This document shows, piece after piece, positions 56,768 through 64,000 of a stretch of DNA of 64,000 nucleotides. A model generated the notes under the pieces. It made no database searches. It saw nothing but the letters and a program-made list of their open reading frames with translations, and was not told the DNA's origin. Source of the DNA: Paracoccus sp. S1E-3 (lineage in GTDB: Bacteria > Pseudomonadota > Alphaproteobacteria > Rhodobacterales > Rhodobacteraceae). The DNA lies in the NCBI RefSeq assembly GCF_013868135.1, contig NZ_JACEMU010000016.1, positions 62,001-126,000 of the forward strand, written 5' to 3'. How positions within the stretch are numbered: position 1 is the first letter of the stretch; every line of letters starts with the position of its first letter. Position numbers and translations under genes: made by a program.

Positions 56768-58953
56768 AACTGCTCGTCCTTCTGTCCAGCCTGATCCTGT
56801 TCGCGCTGCCCCTGCATGCCGAAACCCCTTGGGCCGCGGCCGAGGTCATCCGCAGCGAAACCGGCCGCATCGAACGGATGCTTTACCGGCCCGACACCAG
56901 AGAGCGGGCGGCGGATATTCAGGCCCGGCTGGATCGCATGGCCGCCGCAGCCCCCGCCTTCGGGGCAGAGGCGGTGACGACGGCGCTGGCTGATTACAGC
57001 ACCAGTGCCGCGGCGGGCGCGCAGGCCGACACGGCGCGCCGCCGCCAGTTGCTCTGGGCGGCGACGATGTCGACCGCCCGCGACCGTGCTCTTGCCGCCG
57101 TGCTGGCCGGGGATGCGGCGCAGGCCTCGGACTGGCTGACCATCCGCGACTATGCCCGTGCCTCGGGCGATACGGCGGCGGCGCTGGCGGTGCAGGCGCT
57201 TGGCGCCGGCACGATGCAGCCGCAGGCCGCCCATGACGCCGTCGAGGCCGAACTGCTGACCGTGGCCGCATCCGAGCTGCGCCTCGCCCTGACCCGCGCC
57301 CGTGACGACGCGGCCGCTGGCCACATGACCCAATATGCCGGTGATCTGGGCCGGATCGAGGGGTTGGCCGCCTATCTCGGCGGCAATCTGGCAGAGCATC
57401 TGGGGGCCGAGGGGCAGGCGGCGCTGTCGCTGGCCCTGACGCGCGCGGCGACCGATCCCACGGCGCTCGACCAGATCGGCGCGCTGCTGGCGGACTATAC
57501 CCCGGTGGCGCTGTCGCCCGAGGAAACGCTGCGCCGCGCACGCCTGCTGCGTCGCTTCACCGCGCTGGTTTGGCAGGAATACGGCAACGGCGTGCGCAAC
57601 GGCCAGATCACCCAGCCGCTGGAATATCACGAGGCCCGGCTGTTCCGCGACCGCGCCGCCATCATTCTGGCCGATCTGGTCCCACAGATGGCCGATCCCG
57701 CGCAGGCGGCGAAACTGGTCGCGCTGCTGACCGCCATGAAAACCGGGATGGAGGCCCGCAGCGACGGGATCGAGCCGCTGGTCAACGAGGCACTGGCGCT
57801 GATCGACACCGCCTTCGGGGCCGAGGTCGCCCAAGGCGGCTATGCCGCCGCGATTGATGCGCTGCCCGCGACGCTGGACGAATTGCAGCTGATGGCGCAG
57901 GCGGGCGACTGGGCCGGGGCCGATCTGAAGCGGCTGGAGGCCTATAGCTGGTTCGATCCCGATTTCGAACAACAACTGGTGCCGCGCGCGCCCTCGATGG
58001 CGCTGCGGTTGGAGCGGCGGTTCTGGGAAGGCAGTGCCAGCCATCCAGGCCTCGGCACCCTCATCGCCAAGCAACAACCGGTGGCCGACGAAATCGCCGC
58101 CATCAAATCCGACCTGATCGAGGCCCGCACCCGTATCGAAACGCCGGTCTCCTCGCTGGGGGCGGCGCTGCAATCGGCCGGCATCGTCTTCCGCGAGGGG
58201 CTGGAGGCGGTGCTGATCATCGCCGCCCTCCTGGCCGCCATGCGCGCCGAAGGCCTTGCCGCCGCCCGCTTCCGTCGTCCGGTCGCCGCGGGCGTGGGCC
58301 TCGCACTGGTGGCCAGTTTCGCGCTGTGGGCGGCGGCACGCTGGCTGTTCTCGCTGCCCACGCTGGCCCGTGAAGCGATCGAGGGCTGGACCGCGCTTCT
58401 GGCCGCCGGGGTGCTTGTCTGGATGGTGCTGGGCCTGGCCGCGGGCGGCGGTCATGTCGCCGCCTTCCGCGCCCGTCTGGCCGGCGTGACCACCCCCTGG
58501 ACCGTGGCCATGCTGGCCTTTCTGGTGGTCTTCCGCGAGGGCTTCGAGACGGTTCTGTTCTACGAGGCGTTGCTGACCAGCTCCGCCCCGGCCCCAGTCA
58601 TCGGTGGCCTGATCGGCGGAGGTGCGGCGGCATTGGCGGTGGGCTGGCTGGTGCTGGCTTCGGGGCGCAAGCTGCCGCTGCGGCTGTTCTTCCGCGTGAC
58701 CTCGGTCCTGCTGGCCGCGTTGTCGGTGATGCTGGTCGGCGCCGGTATCCGCGGCCTGCAGACGGCGGCGCTGATCGGCGCTACGCCCGTCGCCTGGTTC
58801 CCCGATCACGACTGGCTGCAGCTGTGGTTCGGTCTCTACCCGCTCGCCGAACCTCTGGCGGCGCAGGCGCTGGTGCTGGTGGTCCTGACGCTGCCATGGC
58901 TGCTGCGCCGCCGCGCCGGCGCCGCGGCCGCCCTGACGGCAAAGCGCGGCTGA
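56764..58953 (+). CDS. FTR1-family iron permease with long periplasmic domain
   Basis: The product is 729 residues. A signal peptide (about 1-19) precedes a helical periplasmic domain of about 440 residues, then seven helices from about 470. The two iron-permeation motifs are REGLE (477-481) and REGFE (591-595), both intact. Related bacterial FTR1 proteins can carry a cytochrome c domain at the N-terminus; this one has no CXXCH, and the pentaheme protein encoded just upstream may take that role. The GTG start overlaps the upstream stop (GTGA). The substrate is most likely iron. Confidence 0.9.
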   Translation: MKLLVLLSSLILFALPLHAETPWAAAEVIRSETGRIERMLYRPDTRERAADIQARLDRMAAAAPAFGAEAVTTALADYSTSAAAGAQADTARRRQLLWAATMSTARDRALAAVLAGDAAQASDWLTIRDYARASGDTAAALAVQALGAGTMQPQAAHDAVEAELLTVAASELRLALTRARDDAAAGHMTQYAGDLGRIEGLAAYLGGNLAEHLGAEGQAALSLALTRAATDPTALDQIGALLADYTPVALSPEETLRRARLLRRFTALVWQEYGNGVRNGQITQPLEYHEARLFRDRAAIILADLVPQMADPAQAAKLVALLTAMKTGMEARSDGIEPLVNEALALIDTAFGAEVAQGGYAAAIDALPATLDELQLMAQAGDWAGADLKRLEAYSWFDPDFEQQLVPRAPSMALRLERRFWEGSASHPGLGTLIAKQQPVADEIAAIKSDLIEARTRIETPVSSLGAALQSAGIVFREGLEAVLIIAALLAAMRAEGLAAARFRRPVAAGVGLALVASFALWAAARWLFSLPTLAREAIEGWTALLAAGVLVWMVLGLAAGGGHVAAFRARLAGVTTPWTVAMLAFLVVFREGFETVLFYEALLTSSAPAPVIGGLIGGGAAALAVGWLVLASGRKLPLRLFFRVTSVLLAALSVMLVGAGIRGLQTAALIGATPVAWFPDHDWLQLWFGLYPLAEPLAAQALVLVVLTLPWLLRRRAGAAAALTAKRG

Positions 58954-59563
58954 GGCCGCGCTGACGGCCAGCCGCCGCGCCGCCGCTGGCGCCTCCCGCT
59001 CAGGGAGCGCGCGCGTGCCCCAATCCCGCTGGCCTTCGCCTTTCTGCGACGACAGGCACATCACTGCGTGCAGATGTATTTGAGGTCGGCGCGCCGGCGA
59101 TACCCGTCATCACCCCGCAAGTGCGAAGAACTGGCGCGTCCGCCGAGATTGACGCCCCGAATTCGCCTCGGGCATGCCCGGCGATAGGTTGACACGGGGC
59201 TTCTCCCCTCGCGCGCGATCTCGCCGATCATCCGCAAAGCGTTATCCTAGGCCGCTGGTTTCCTCTCCAGAAAGCCTCCCCGAAGGGCTGTTTGGTTCGG
59301 CTGTGTCGCGCGTTACCATCGCGGGATCGGACGCGCCCGCCCTTCGGCCTTTGCACCCAGCAGCCTAGAGCCTCACATTCATTCATGCCTAGTATTGCTC
59401 TCGGCCACCACGCTCCGAGGGCATCCGCAATCCGGAAGCGACCCATCCTGCTTCATGGAACCTGCGCCGAGACACACCCTGTCCTGGGCAGGCTTCGTGC
59501 TTGCGGGCACACAGGAATTCTGGCGATGTGAACTGTTGATCATCGGCGGAAAAGACACCGAAA
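58954..59563. other. 610-base gene-free region next to tRNA-Phe
   Basis: This stretch lies between the FTR1 stop and the 3' end of tRNA-Phe. Frames on both strands are short and their codon use is unlike the neighbours, and one of them runs through the tRNA. I see no terminator with a T-run after FTR1, no integrase fragment and no clear attachment-site repeat of the tRNA 3' end. It could hold a small RNA or the remains of an excised element; neither is shown. Confidence 0.5.
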
Positions 59564-59639
59564 TGGTGCCCGGAGGCGGATTCGAACCACCGACACGCGG
59601 ATTTTCAATCCGCTGCTCTACCAACTGAGCTATCCGGGC
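59564..59639 (-). tRNA. tRNA-Phe (anticodon GAA)
   Basis: The minus strand from 59639 folds as a complete 76-base cloverleaf with encoded CCA. The acceptor stem is GCCCGGA with TCCGGGC, the D arm contains AGCTCAGTTGGTAGAGC, the anticodon loop is GATTGAAAATC with anticodon GAA, and the T loop is GGTTCGAATCC. It lies 67 bases downstream of yacG on the same strand, a conserved alphaproteobacterial order. Confidence 0.97.
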
Positions 59640-59706
59640 ACTTCAGCCTCTGCTGAGGTGTGAGGGTGTTTACGAAAGCCTTTCGGCGGTGTCCAGAGCG
59701 AAAAAA

Positions 59707-59880
59707 CTATTCTTCATCAACAGGACGCTCAGGCACCAGTTCATCATCCGCTGCCGTATTGCCGGGCACCACATAATCCCCACGCAGCCAATGGGCGAGG
59801 TCGATATCGGCGCAGCGCTTCGAACAGAAGGGTCGATAGGGCGCCACACTGGGTTTGCCGCAGATCGGACAGGTCGCCAT
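59707..59880 (-). CDS. yacG: DNA gyrase inhibitor YacG
   Basis: The product is 57 residues. The four zinc-binding cysteines are in [10 protein letters not shown] and [11 protein letters not shown], followed by [12 protein letters not shown], the YacG pattern. In E. coli YacG binds GyrB and blocks gyrase. The ATG shares one base with the stop of the RNase E/G gene (TGATG), so it is translated from the maf-RNase E/G message. Confidence 0.93.
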   Translation of the reverse strand: MATCPICGKPSVAPYRPFCSKRCADIDLAHWLRGDYVVPGNTAADDELVPERPVDEE

Positions 59881-60920
59881 CACGTCTCTCCCAGCAGCAG
59901 CGTCAGGGGAATGCGGTCGCGCTTGCGGCTCATCTCGAACAGGCCCATCGCGGTCCAGCCGGTCAGCACGGCATCGGCGCCCTCGGAACGGAAGGCCTTT
60001 TTCAGCTCCTGATCCAGGGTGCCCCGTTCGCGCTTGGAAATCGGCGCAAAATCAATGACGATCTGGCCGCCAAGACCGCGCAGGCGCAACTGTCGGGGCA
60101 GGTCGCGGGCGAGGGCGATATTGGCCTTCAGCGCCGCCGCGGGCGAGGTATCGGGGCCGGTATTCACATCCACCGCCACCAGCGCCGAGGTCGGCTCGAT
60201 CACCGCGAAGGCGCCCCCCGGCAGCGCCACGCGGGGCGAGAGCAGCGCGTGGATCGCATCCAGAATGTCGTCGGGCAGTTCGTCGAATTCCTCGACCACG
60301 TCGGGCGCGGGCTCGGCCCAGTCGCGCCAGGCGGTCTCCGCCGGCGGCGGCGCGTCGAGCAGAAGCTCCGGCTCGCCCTCGATATCGGCGGCGATGGCTG
60401 CGGCGAGATCTATGTTCTCCGCCAACTCCTCGGCGATGTCCGAATCGTCGGCATGGTCGGCGGCGCTGCGCAGGATCAGACCAAGATCACGCCCGGCCAA
60501 GGCGTCCTCCCCCAGCGCCTGCAGCGCCGCGCGGCGATCGGGGTCGCGAATCGCGCGCGAGACGTTCACCCCCGGAACGCCCGGTGTGACGATGCAGTAG
60601 CGGCCGCGAATCAGCAGCCGCGCGCTCAGCGGAATGGCCTTGCCCGGCTCGGCCACGCCGGCGACCTGCGCCAGCACCGGCTGCCCCTCGCGCAGTCCGC
60701 TGCGGTCGCGCAGATAGCCGCTGGCGCCGTCAGGCAGGGTCACGAAGACACCCCCCTGCCCCTTCATCAGCCGGTTCACCCGTCCGCGCAGGATGGCGCC
60801 GGGGGCGAAAGCGGTCAGATCGGCCGGGTCGATGAGGAGATCCTCAAGCTGGCCATCGACCAGCATGGCGGCGGCTTCGCGCCCGGAAACATGGCCGAGA
60901 GCGACCTGGCGTCCCTTCAT
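59880..60920 (-). CDS. Ribonuclease E/G family protein (short form)
   Basis: The product is 346 residues. The S1-like RNA-binding segment ([20 protein letters not shown]) is near the N-terminus, and the catalytic DNase I-like region has VAVDVNTG and [14 protein letters not shown]. It is shorter than RNase G (about 490 residues) and has no CxxC zinc-link cysteines, so it would not form the usual tetramer in the same way. A short RNase E/G-like protein at this locus is normal in Rhodobacterales. It starts one base after the maf stop. Confidence 0.9.
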   Translation of the reverse strand: MKGRQVALGHVSGREAAAMLVDGQLEDLLIDPADLTAFAPGAILRGRVNRLMKGQGGVFVTLPDGASGYLRDRSGLREGQPVLAQVAGVAEPGKAIPLSARLLIRGRYCIVTPGVPGVNVSRAIRDPDRRAALQALGEDALAGRDLGLILRSAADHADDSDIAEELAENIDLAAAIAADIEGEPELLLDAPPPAETAWRDWAEPAPDVVEEFDELPDDILDAIHALLSPRVALPGGAFAVIEPTSALVAVDVNTGPDTSPAAALKANIALARDLPRQLRLRGLGGQIVIDFAPISKRERGTLDQELKKAFRSEGADAVLTGWTAMGLFEMSRKRDRIPLTLLLGET

Positions 60921-60921
60921 C

Positions 60922-61518
60922 TCAATCCTCCTTGCTGGGGCGGGCTGCCTGCGCGGCGCGCAGCAATGTCGCGGTTTCGGCCAGGGGCAGGCCGACCACG
61001 GCGCTGAACGACCCCTCGATCCAGTTCACGAAGGCCCCGGCGCGGCCCTGAATGGCATAGCCGCCAGCCTTGCCCTGCCATTCGCCGCTGGCCAGATAAT
61101 CCTCGATTTCCCGGGCCGACAATGGCCGCAGGCGAACCTGCGTTTCAACCAGCCGCGACCATTCGCGGCCGCCCCGGCGCAGCGTGATGGCGGTCATGAC
61201 GCGGTGGCGGCGCCCGGACAGCAGGGTCAGGAAGGCGCGGGCCTCGGCGGCATCTTCCGGCTTTCCGAGAATCCGACGCCCGGCCGTCACCACCGTATCC
61301 GCCGCCAGCACGATGTCATCGGGCGCGGCGGATACGGCTTCAGCCTTTTCGGCGGCCATCCGGCGCACATAGGCGCGCGCGTCCTCGTTGCGGCGGGGGG
61401 TTTCGTCGATATCGGCCGGGCGGATCTCGTCGGGGGTGATGCCGATCTGGGCCAGCAGGTCCAGCCGTCGCGGGCTGGCAGAGCCGAGGATCAGCCGGGC
61501 TTGGTGTGTGCGGGTCAT
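60922..61518 (-). CDS. maf: Maf-like nucleotide pyrophosphatase
   Basis: The product is 198 residues. Maf proteins hydrolyse non-canonical or specific nucleoside triphosphates such as dTTP and UTP. The signature [19 protein letters not shown] is at the N-terminus, the catalytic acidic residue is in [10 protein letters not shown], and [13 protein letters not shown] lies near the end. It precedes the RNase E/G gene and follows infA in the same direction. Confidence 0.95.
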   Translation of the reverse strand: MTRTHQARLILGSASPRRLDLLAQIGITPDEIRPADIDETPRRNEDARAYVRRMAAEKAEAVSAAPDDIVLAADTVVTAGRRILGKPEDAAEARAFLTLLSGRRHRVMTAITLRRGGREWSRLVETQVRLRPLSAREIEDYLASGEWQGKAGGYAIQGRAGAFVNWIEGSFSAVVGLPLAETATLLRAAQAARPSKED

Positions 61519-61619
61519 GTCAGGGCCGGTTGCTGCAATCGCCCCCGGTTAACGCGGAATGCGGGCGAAGGGAACCATCGCCAGCCCGCGCGCGGGCGCG
61601 GCGCCGGGCCGCGCGCGGA

Positions 61620-61838
61620 TCACTTGAAGCGATAGTTGATCCGGCCCTTGCTCAGATCATAGGTATTCATTTCCACCTGAACCTTGTCGCCAGCCAGAAC
61701 ACGGATACGGTTCTTCCGCATCTTCCCTGCCATATGCGCAATGATCTCATGGCCGTTTTCAAGCTCGACCCGGAATGTCGCGTTCGGCAGGAGTTCCTTC
61801 ACGACGCCGGGGAATTCGAGCATTTCTTCCTTGGCCAT
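61620..61838 (-). CDS. infA: Translation initiation factor IF-1
   Basis: The product is 72 residues, a single S1/OB-fold domain that blocks the ribosomal A site during initiation. It opens with [20 protein letters not shown] and ends INYRFK, as in alphaproteobacterial IF-1. The ATG at 61838 has AGGAG upstream; the longer frame to 62039 is not coding. It heads the infA-maf-RNase E/G-yacG-tRNA-Phe group. Confidence 0.98.
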   Translation of the reverse strand: MAKEEMLEFPGVVKELLPNATFRVELENGHEIIAHMAGKMRKNRIRVLAGDKVQVEMNTYDLSKGRINYRFK

Positions 61839-62057
61839 GGTCACTCCTAGACAGCATGCCCGCTTGAATCTGCGGGCGTGCGTTAAATGCGTCCGCCACG
61901 GCGGGTTTACAAGGGAAAAAGCACAAAACCCCCGCTTTCGCGACAGTGGCGTGACAAAAGCGGCGTCAGGGTCGGGCAATTCTGATGCACCTCCCGTCGC
62001 CCGCCGGACACGCGGAGGAGAGCGAATCACCACATCCACACCGGTCGATTGCGCGGA

Positions 62058-63275
62058 TCAGTCGATCATGAAATTCAGCGGGGGCGCCGGGGCCGCATTG
62101 TCCGATCCGTCTGCGCTGTCCAGGAAGGCGGTGCGGAACGGATCGGGCTGGTCGACATCGGCGAGCGGCGGATCGGCCAAGAGCGACATTTCATCCGATG
62201 TCGCCCCCTTGGTCCGATCGGCTGGGCAGGCGGTCCCGGACGCTGCCCCCTCCATCCCGACATCGAGAAGCCGGCCCGCATCGCCCTTCGCACCTGCCCG
62301 CGCGGCGATGCGGATCGCACGATTGCCATGCAGCGCGCCCAGCTTGCCACGGGCTACCTCAAGCCCCGAGGGTGTTTCCAGCCGCACGGTCGCCATCGCG
62401 TCATGGGGCAATCCCAGCACGGAACCGGCTTGCAAGGCGCGCAATTCCCGCAGCGTGATCTTGCGCCGGCACAAGACGGCATTCACCGATACCGGGGCGG
62501 CCCGCACGGCCTCGGCCAGGCTGCGCCCGGCGGCGGGGACGGATGCCACATGGCCCGGCACCGCCGCTCCCGGCGCCGCCTGGCCCGGCGTGCATTCGCC
62601 CGGTCTGGCGACGGCCGCATCGGTATCGGGAAGGAAGATCAGCATCGCGGCATCGCGCATCCCGCCCTGTCCGACCTTCATGTCCAGCCGCAGGCAGCGA
62701 TAGGCAATATCGTCCAACATCAGTTCCAACGGCCTCGGATCTTCGACGAAGCTGGCGAAGCGAAATACCGGATGCGCCGCGCCCGGCGTCAGCGCACTCA
62801 GCTCTGCCGCCAGTTCCGCCAGCGACAGATTCACGAAATCCGCGCAGATCGAGGCATCTGTCCGCGTCGCCCGCCGCTCGCGCGGCGGCTGGCGGGTCAG
62901 TCGTCCCAGAGACTGCATTTCGATCACCGATGCCAGCATTGCCGGGCACAGCGTCACGACACCCAGCGCCCCCAGCGGGCCTTCGACCACGAGGATCAAT
63001 CCGCGCTCCGGCAGGATTTCGCCGAGTTCGGCCAGAGTGGCATGGGTCATCTGCGCCTGCGCCGGATAGACGGGCATTTGGCAGGACGCTTGCGCCGCAC
63101 GTCCGATGGCGGTGGCCAGCGCACGTTCCGGCGTGGCCTTGGGCACCGCCACGCGCGGCTGCGTCGCCGGCAGACCGACGCGGAACCGCGCAAGGTGCTG
63201 CCCCAACACCGCCGCGGTGCCGCGCGACGGGGCCGTTTCCGTCTTTGGCGCCTGTGCGCTCGCAGCCCTTGCCAT
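62058..63275 (-). CDS. FliM/FliN-type flagellar motor switch protein
   Basis: The product is 405 residues. The C-terminal region around VSVNAVLCRRKITLRELRAL, GSVLGLP and VRLETPSGLEVARGKLGALH is a SpoA domain as in FliM/FliN. The middle region resembles the FliM-type domain only weakly. The N-terminal CheY-binding motif of classical FliM (LSQDEIDALL) is absent. Divergent FliM-like proteins of this type are found in Rhodobacterales. No other flagellar gene lies in the window, so a role in motility is not certain. Confidence 0.75.
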   Translation of the reverse strand: MARAASAQAPKTETAPSRGTAAVLGQHLARFRVGLPATQPRVAVPKATPERALATAIGRAAQASCQMPVYPAQAQMTHATLAELGEILPERGLILVVEGPLGALGVVTLCPAMLASVIEMQSLGRLTRQPPRERRATRTDASICADFVNLSLAELAAELSALTPGAAHPVFRFASFVEDPRPLELMLDDIAYRCLRLDMKVGQGGMRDAAMLIFLPDTDAAVARPGECTPGQAAPGAAVPGHVASVPAAGRSLAEAVRAAPVSVNAVLCRRKITLRELRALQAGSVLGLPHDAMATVRLETPSGLEVARGKLGALHGNRAIRIAARAGAKGDAGRLLDVGMEGAASGTACPADRTKGATSDEMSLLADPPLADVDQPDPFRTAFLDSADGSDNAAPAPPLNFMID

Positions 63276-63335
63276 GCCCTGCCCGAATCAGATGTGCCTT
63301 CGCGCAGACTGCCACGCGACAGGTTGATAATCCGT

Positions 63336-64000
63336 TTACGCCTCCGCGCTTTTCGCCCCCAGCCCCGGCGGCCGCACCGGCAACTGCAGCCGGAAGGCCG
63401 CGCCCTCATGCCCCGGCAGATAGGTGATGGAGCCTCCCAGCGCCGTCATGACCTCGCGCGAGATGGCCAGCCCCAGCCCAGCGCCGCCGGCCCGTGCAGG
63501 GTCGTTCAGGCGCGAGAACTTCTCGAACACCAGATCCTGCTTGTCGGGCGGAATCCCGGTCCCGTTATCCATGATGTCGATCTGCGTGGCCGCCGCCAGC
63601 CTGCGCACGCGGATGGTCAGCACCGGCCGTGCGGCGTCGCAATATTTGCGGGCATTGCCGATCAGGTTGATCAGCACCTGCAGCAACCGGTCGCCGTCGG
63701 TCAGCACCATCAGATGTTCGGCCGGGATATCGCGGTCGATCACCAGCGCCGCGCCGCCGAGGGCCGAACTGGCCTCGATCGCGCGCGAGATCAGGTCGTG
63801 CAGATTGACCACGCGGGGCGACAGCCGCGCCCGTCCGCCTTCCAGCACCGACAGGTCCAGCAAGTCATCCAGAAGCCGGGTCAGCCGCGAGGCTTCCTCA
63901 TGGATGATTCCGGCAAAGCGGGTGCGATCATCGGGTGCCAGATCGGGCAGTTTCAGCAGTTCCGAAAACGCCCGGACCGAGGTCATCGGCGTGCGCAATT
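63336..64000 (-). CDS. Sensor histidine kinase, C-terminal part (partial)
   Basis: The gene continues beyond the right edge, so only about 221 C-terminal residues are visible. The H-box is cut just after its histidine (LRTPMTSVRAFSELL follows). The N box is QVLINLIGNARKYC, the G1 box DIMDNGTGIP, the F box FEKFSR and the G2 box GGAGLGLAIS. It is a HisKA/HATPase kinase of the PhoR/EnvZ class. The sensor domain and the response regulator are outside the window. Confidence 0.93.
   Translation of the reverse strand, partial: LRTPMTSVRAFSELLKLPDLAPDDRTRFAGIIHEEASRLTRLLDDLLDLSVLEGGRARLSPRVVNLHDLISRAIEASSALGGAALVIDRDIPAEHLMVLTDGDRLLQVLINLIGNARKYCDAARPVLTIRVRRLAAATQIDIMDNGTGIPPDKQDLVFEKFSRLNDPARAGGAGLGLAISREVMTALGGSITYLPGHEGAAFRLQLPVRPPGLGAKSAEA

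Noticed and set aside
59379..59624. Minus-strand frame of 81 codons running through tRNA-Phe
   Set aside because: It overlaps almost the entire tRNA and its peptide has no recognisable features.

Overview
The window is a GC-rich chromosomal segment from an alphaproteobacterium of the order Rhodobacterales, most likely Paracoccus or a close relative. The case rests on the cytochrome aa3 assembly operon ctaC-ctaB-(small ORF)-ctaG-ctaE, whose products have the expected Paracoccus lengths (298 and 274 residues for subunits II and III), on a nuo operon with extra reading frames, on very high GC at third codon positions, and on conserved Rhodobacterales neighbourhoods such as surf1-thrC-M16 peptidase-acetyltransferase and infA-maf-RNase E/G-yacG-tRNA-Phe. 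I see no prophage, insertion sequence, CRISPR array or rRNA. Most of the window is vertically inherited housekeeping DNA with tightly overlapping stop/start junctions (ATGA, GTGA, TGATG).

Layout. 1-4.8 kb: leftward nuoA-B-C-D-E and a membrane-anchored ORF cut by the window edge (complex I). 5.1-10.6 kb: a stress membrane protein, an MFS exporter, and a leftward EamA/apt/flavin-reductase set facing a rightward acetyltransferase/EcsC pair. 11-20 kb: a RecD-like helicase and an M48 protease diverge; then a leftward group of a dipeptide-type ABC transporter (two permeases and a fused double ATPase, no binding protein), an aldehyde dehydrogenase and a GlcD-like FAD oxidase. 19.9-28 kb: terminal oxidase biogenesis (cta operon, surf1) with threonine synthase and an M16 peptidase. 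28-37 kb: tldD, dprA, topA, a TetR/VOC divergent pair, xdhC. 36.6-43.7 kb: a CoA-transferase pair, an HPP/CBS protein, 5-formyl-THF cyclo-ligase, Fe superoxide dismutase, ccmI and ruvX. 43.8-53.3 kb: a glycosyltransferase, uvrC, a short-chain dehydrogenase/exchanger/S49 peptidase chain that includes a 38-residue membrane protein, accA, secG and pyrG. 53.7-59 kb: a four-gene iron operon. 59.5-64 kb: tRNA-Phe, yacG, RNase E/G, maf, infA, a FliM-like protein, and a histidine kinase cut by the right edge.

The most interesting unit is at 53,707-58,953: an EfeO/imelysin-like periplasmic protein, a four-helix cytochrome b561-like protein, a membrane-anchored pentaheme cytochrome c and an FTR1 iron permease with a long periplasmic domain. 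The last three genes overlap. It looks like an iron importer in which an electron-transfer chain from the quinone pool replaces the multicopper oxidase or peroxidase that usually partners FTR1. Secondary points are two frameshifted genes for secreted proteins, an AT-rich intergenic region with a perfect DnaA box, and several short repeats near promoters. All names come from reading translated sequence; no database search was run.
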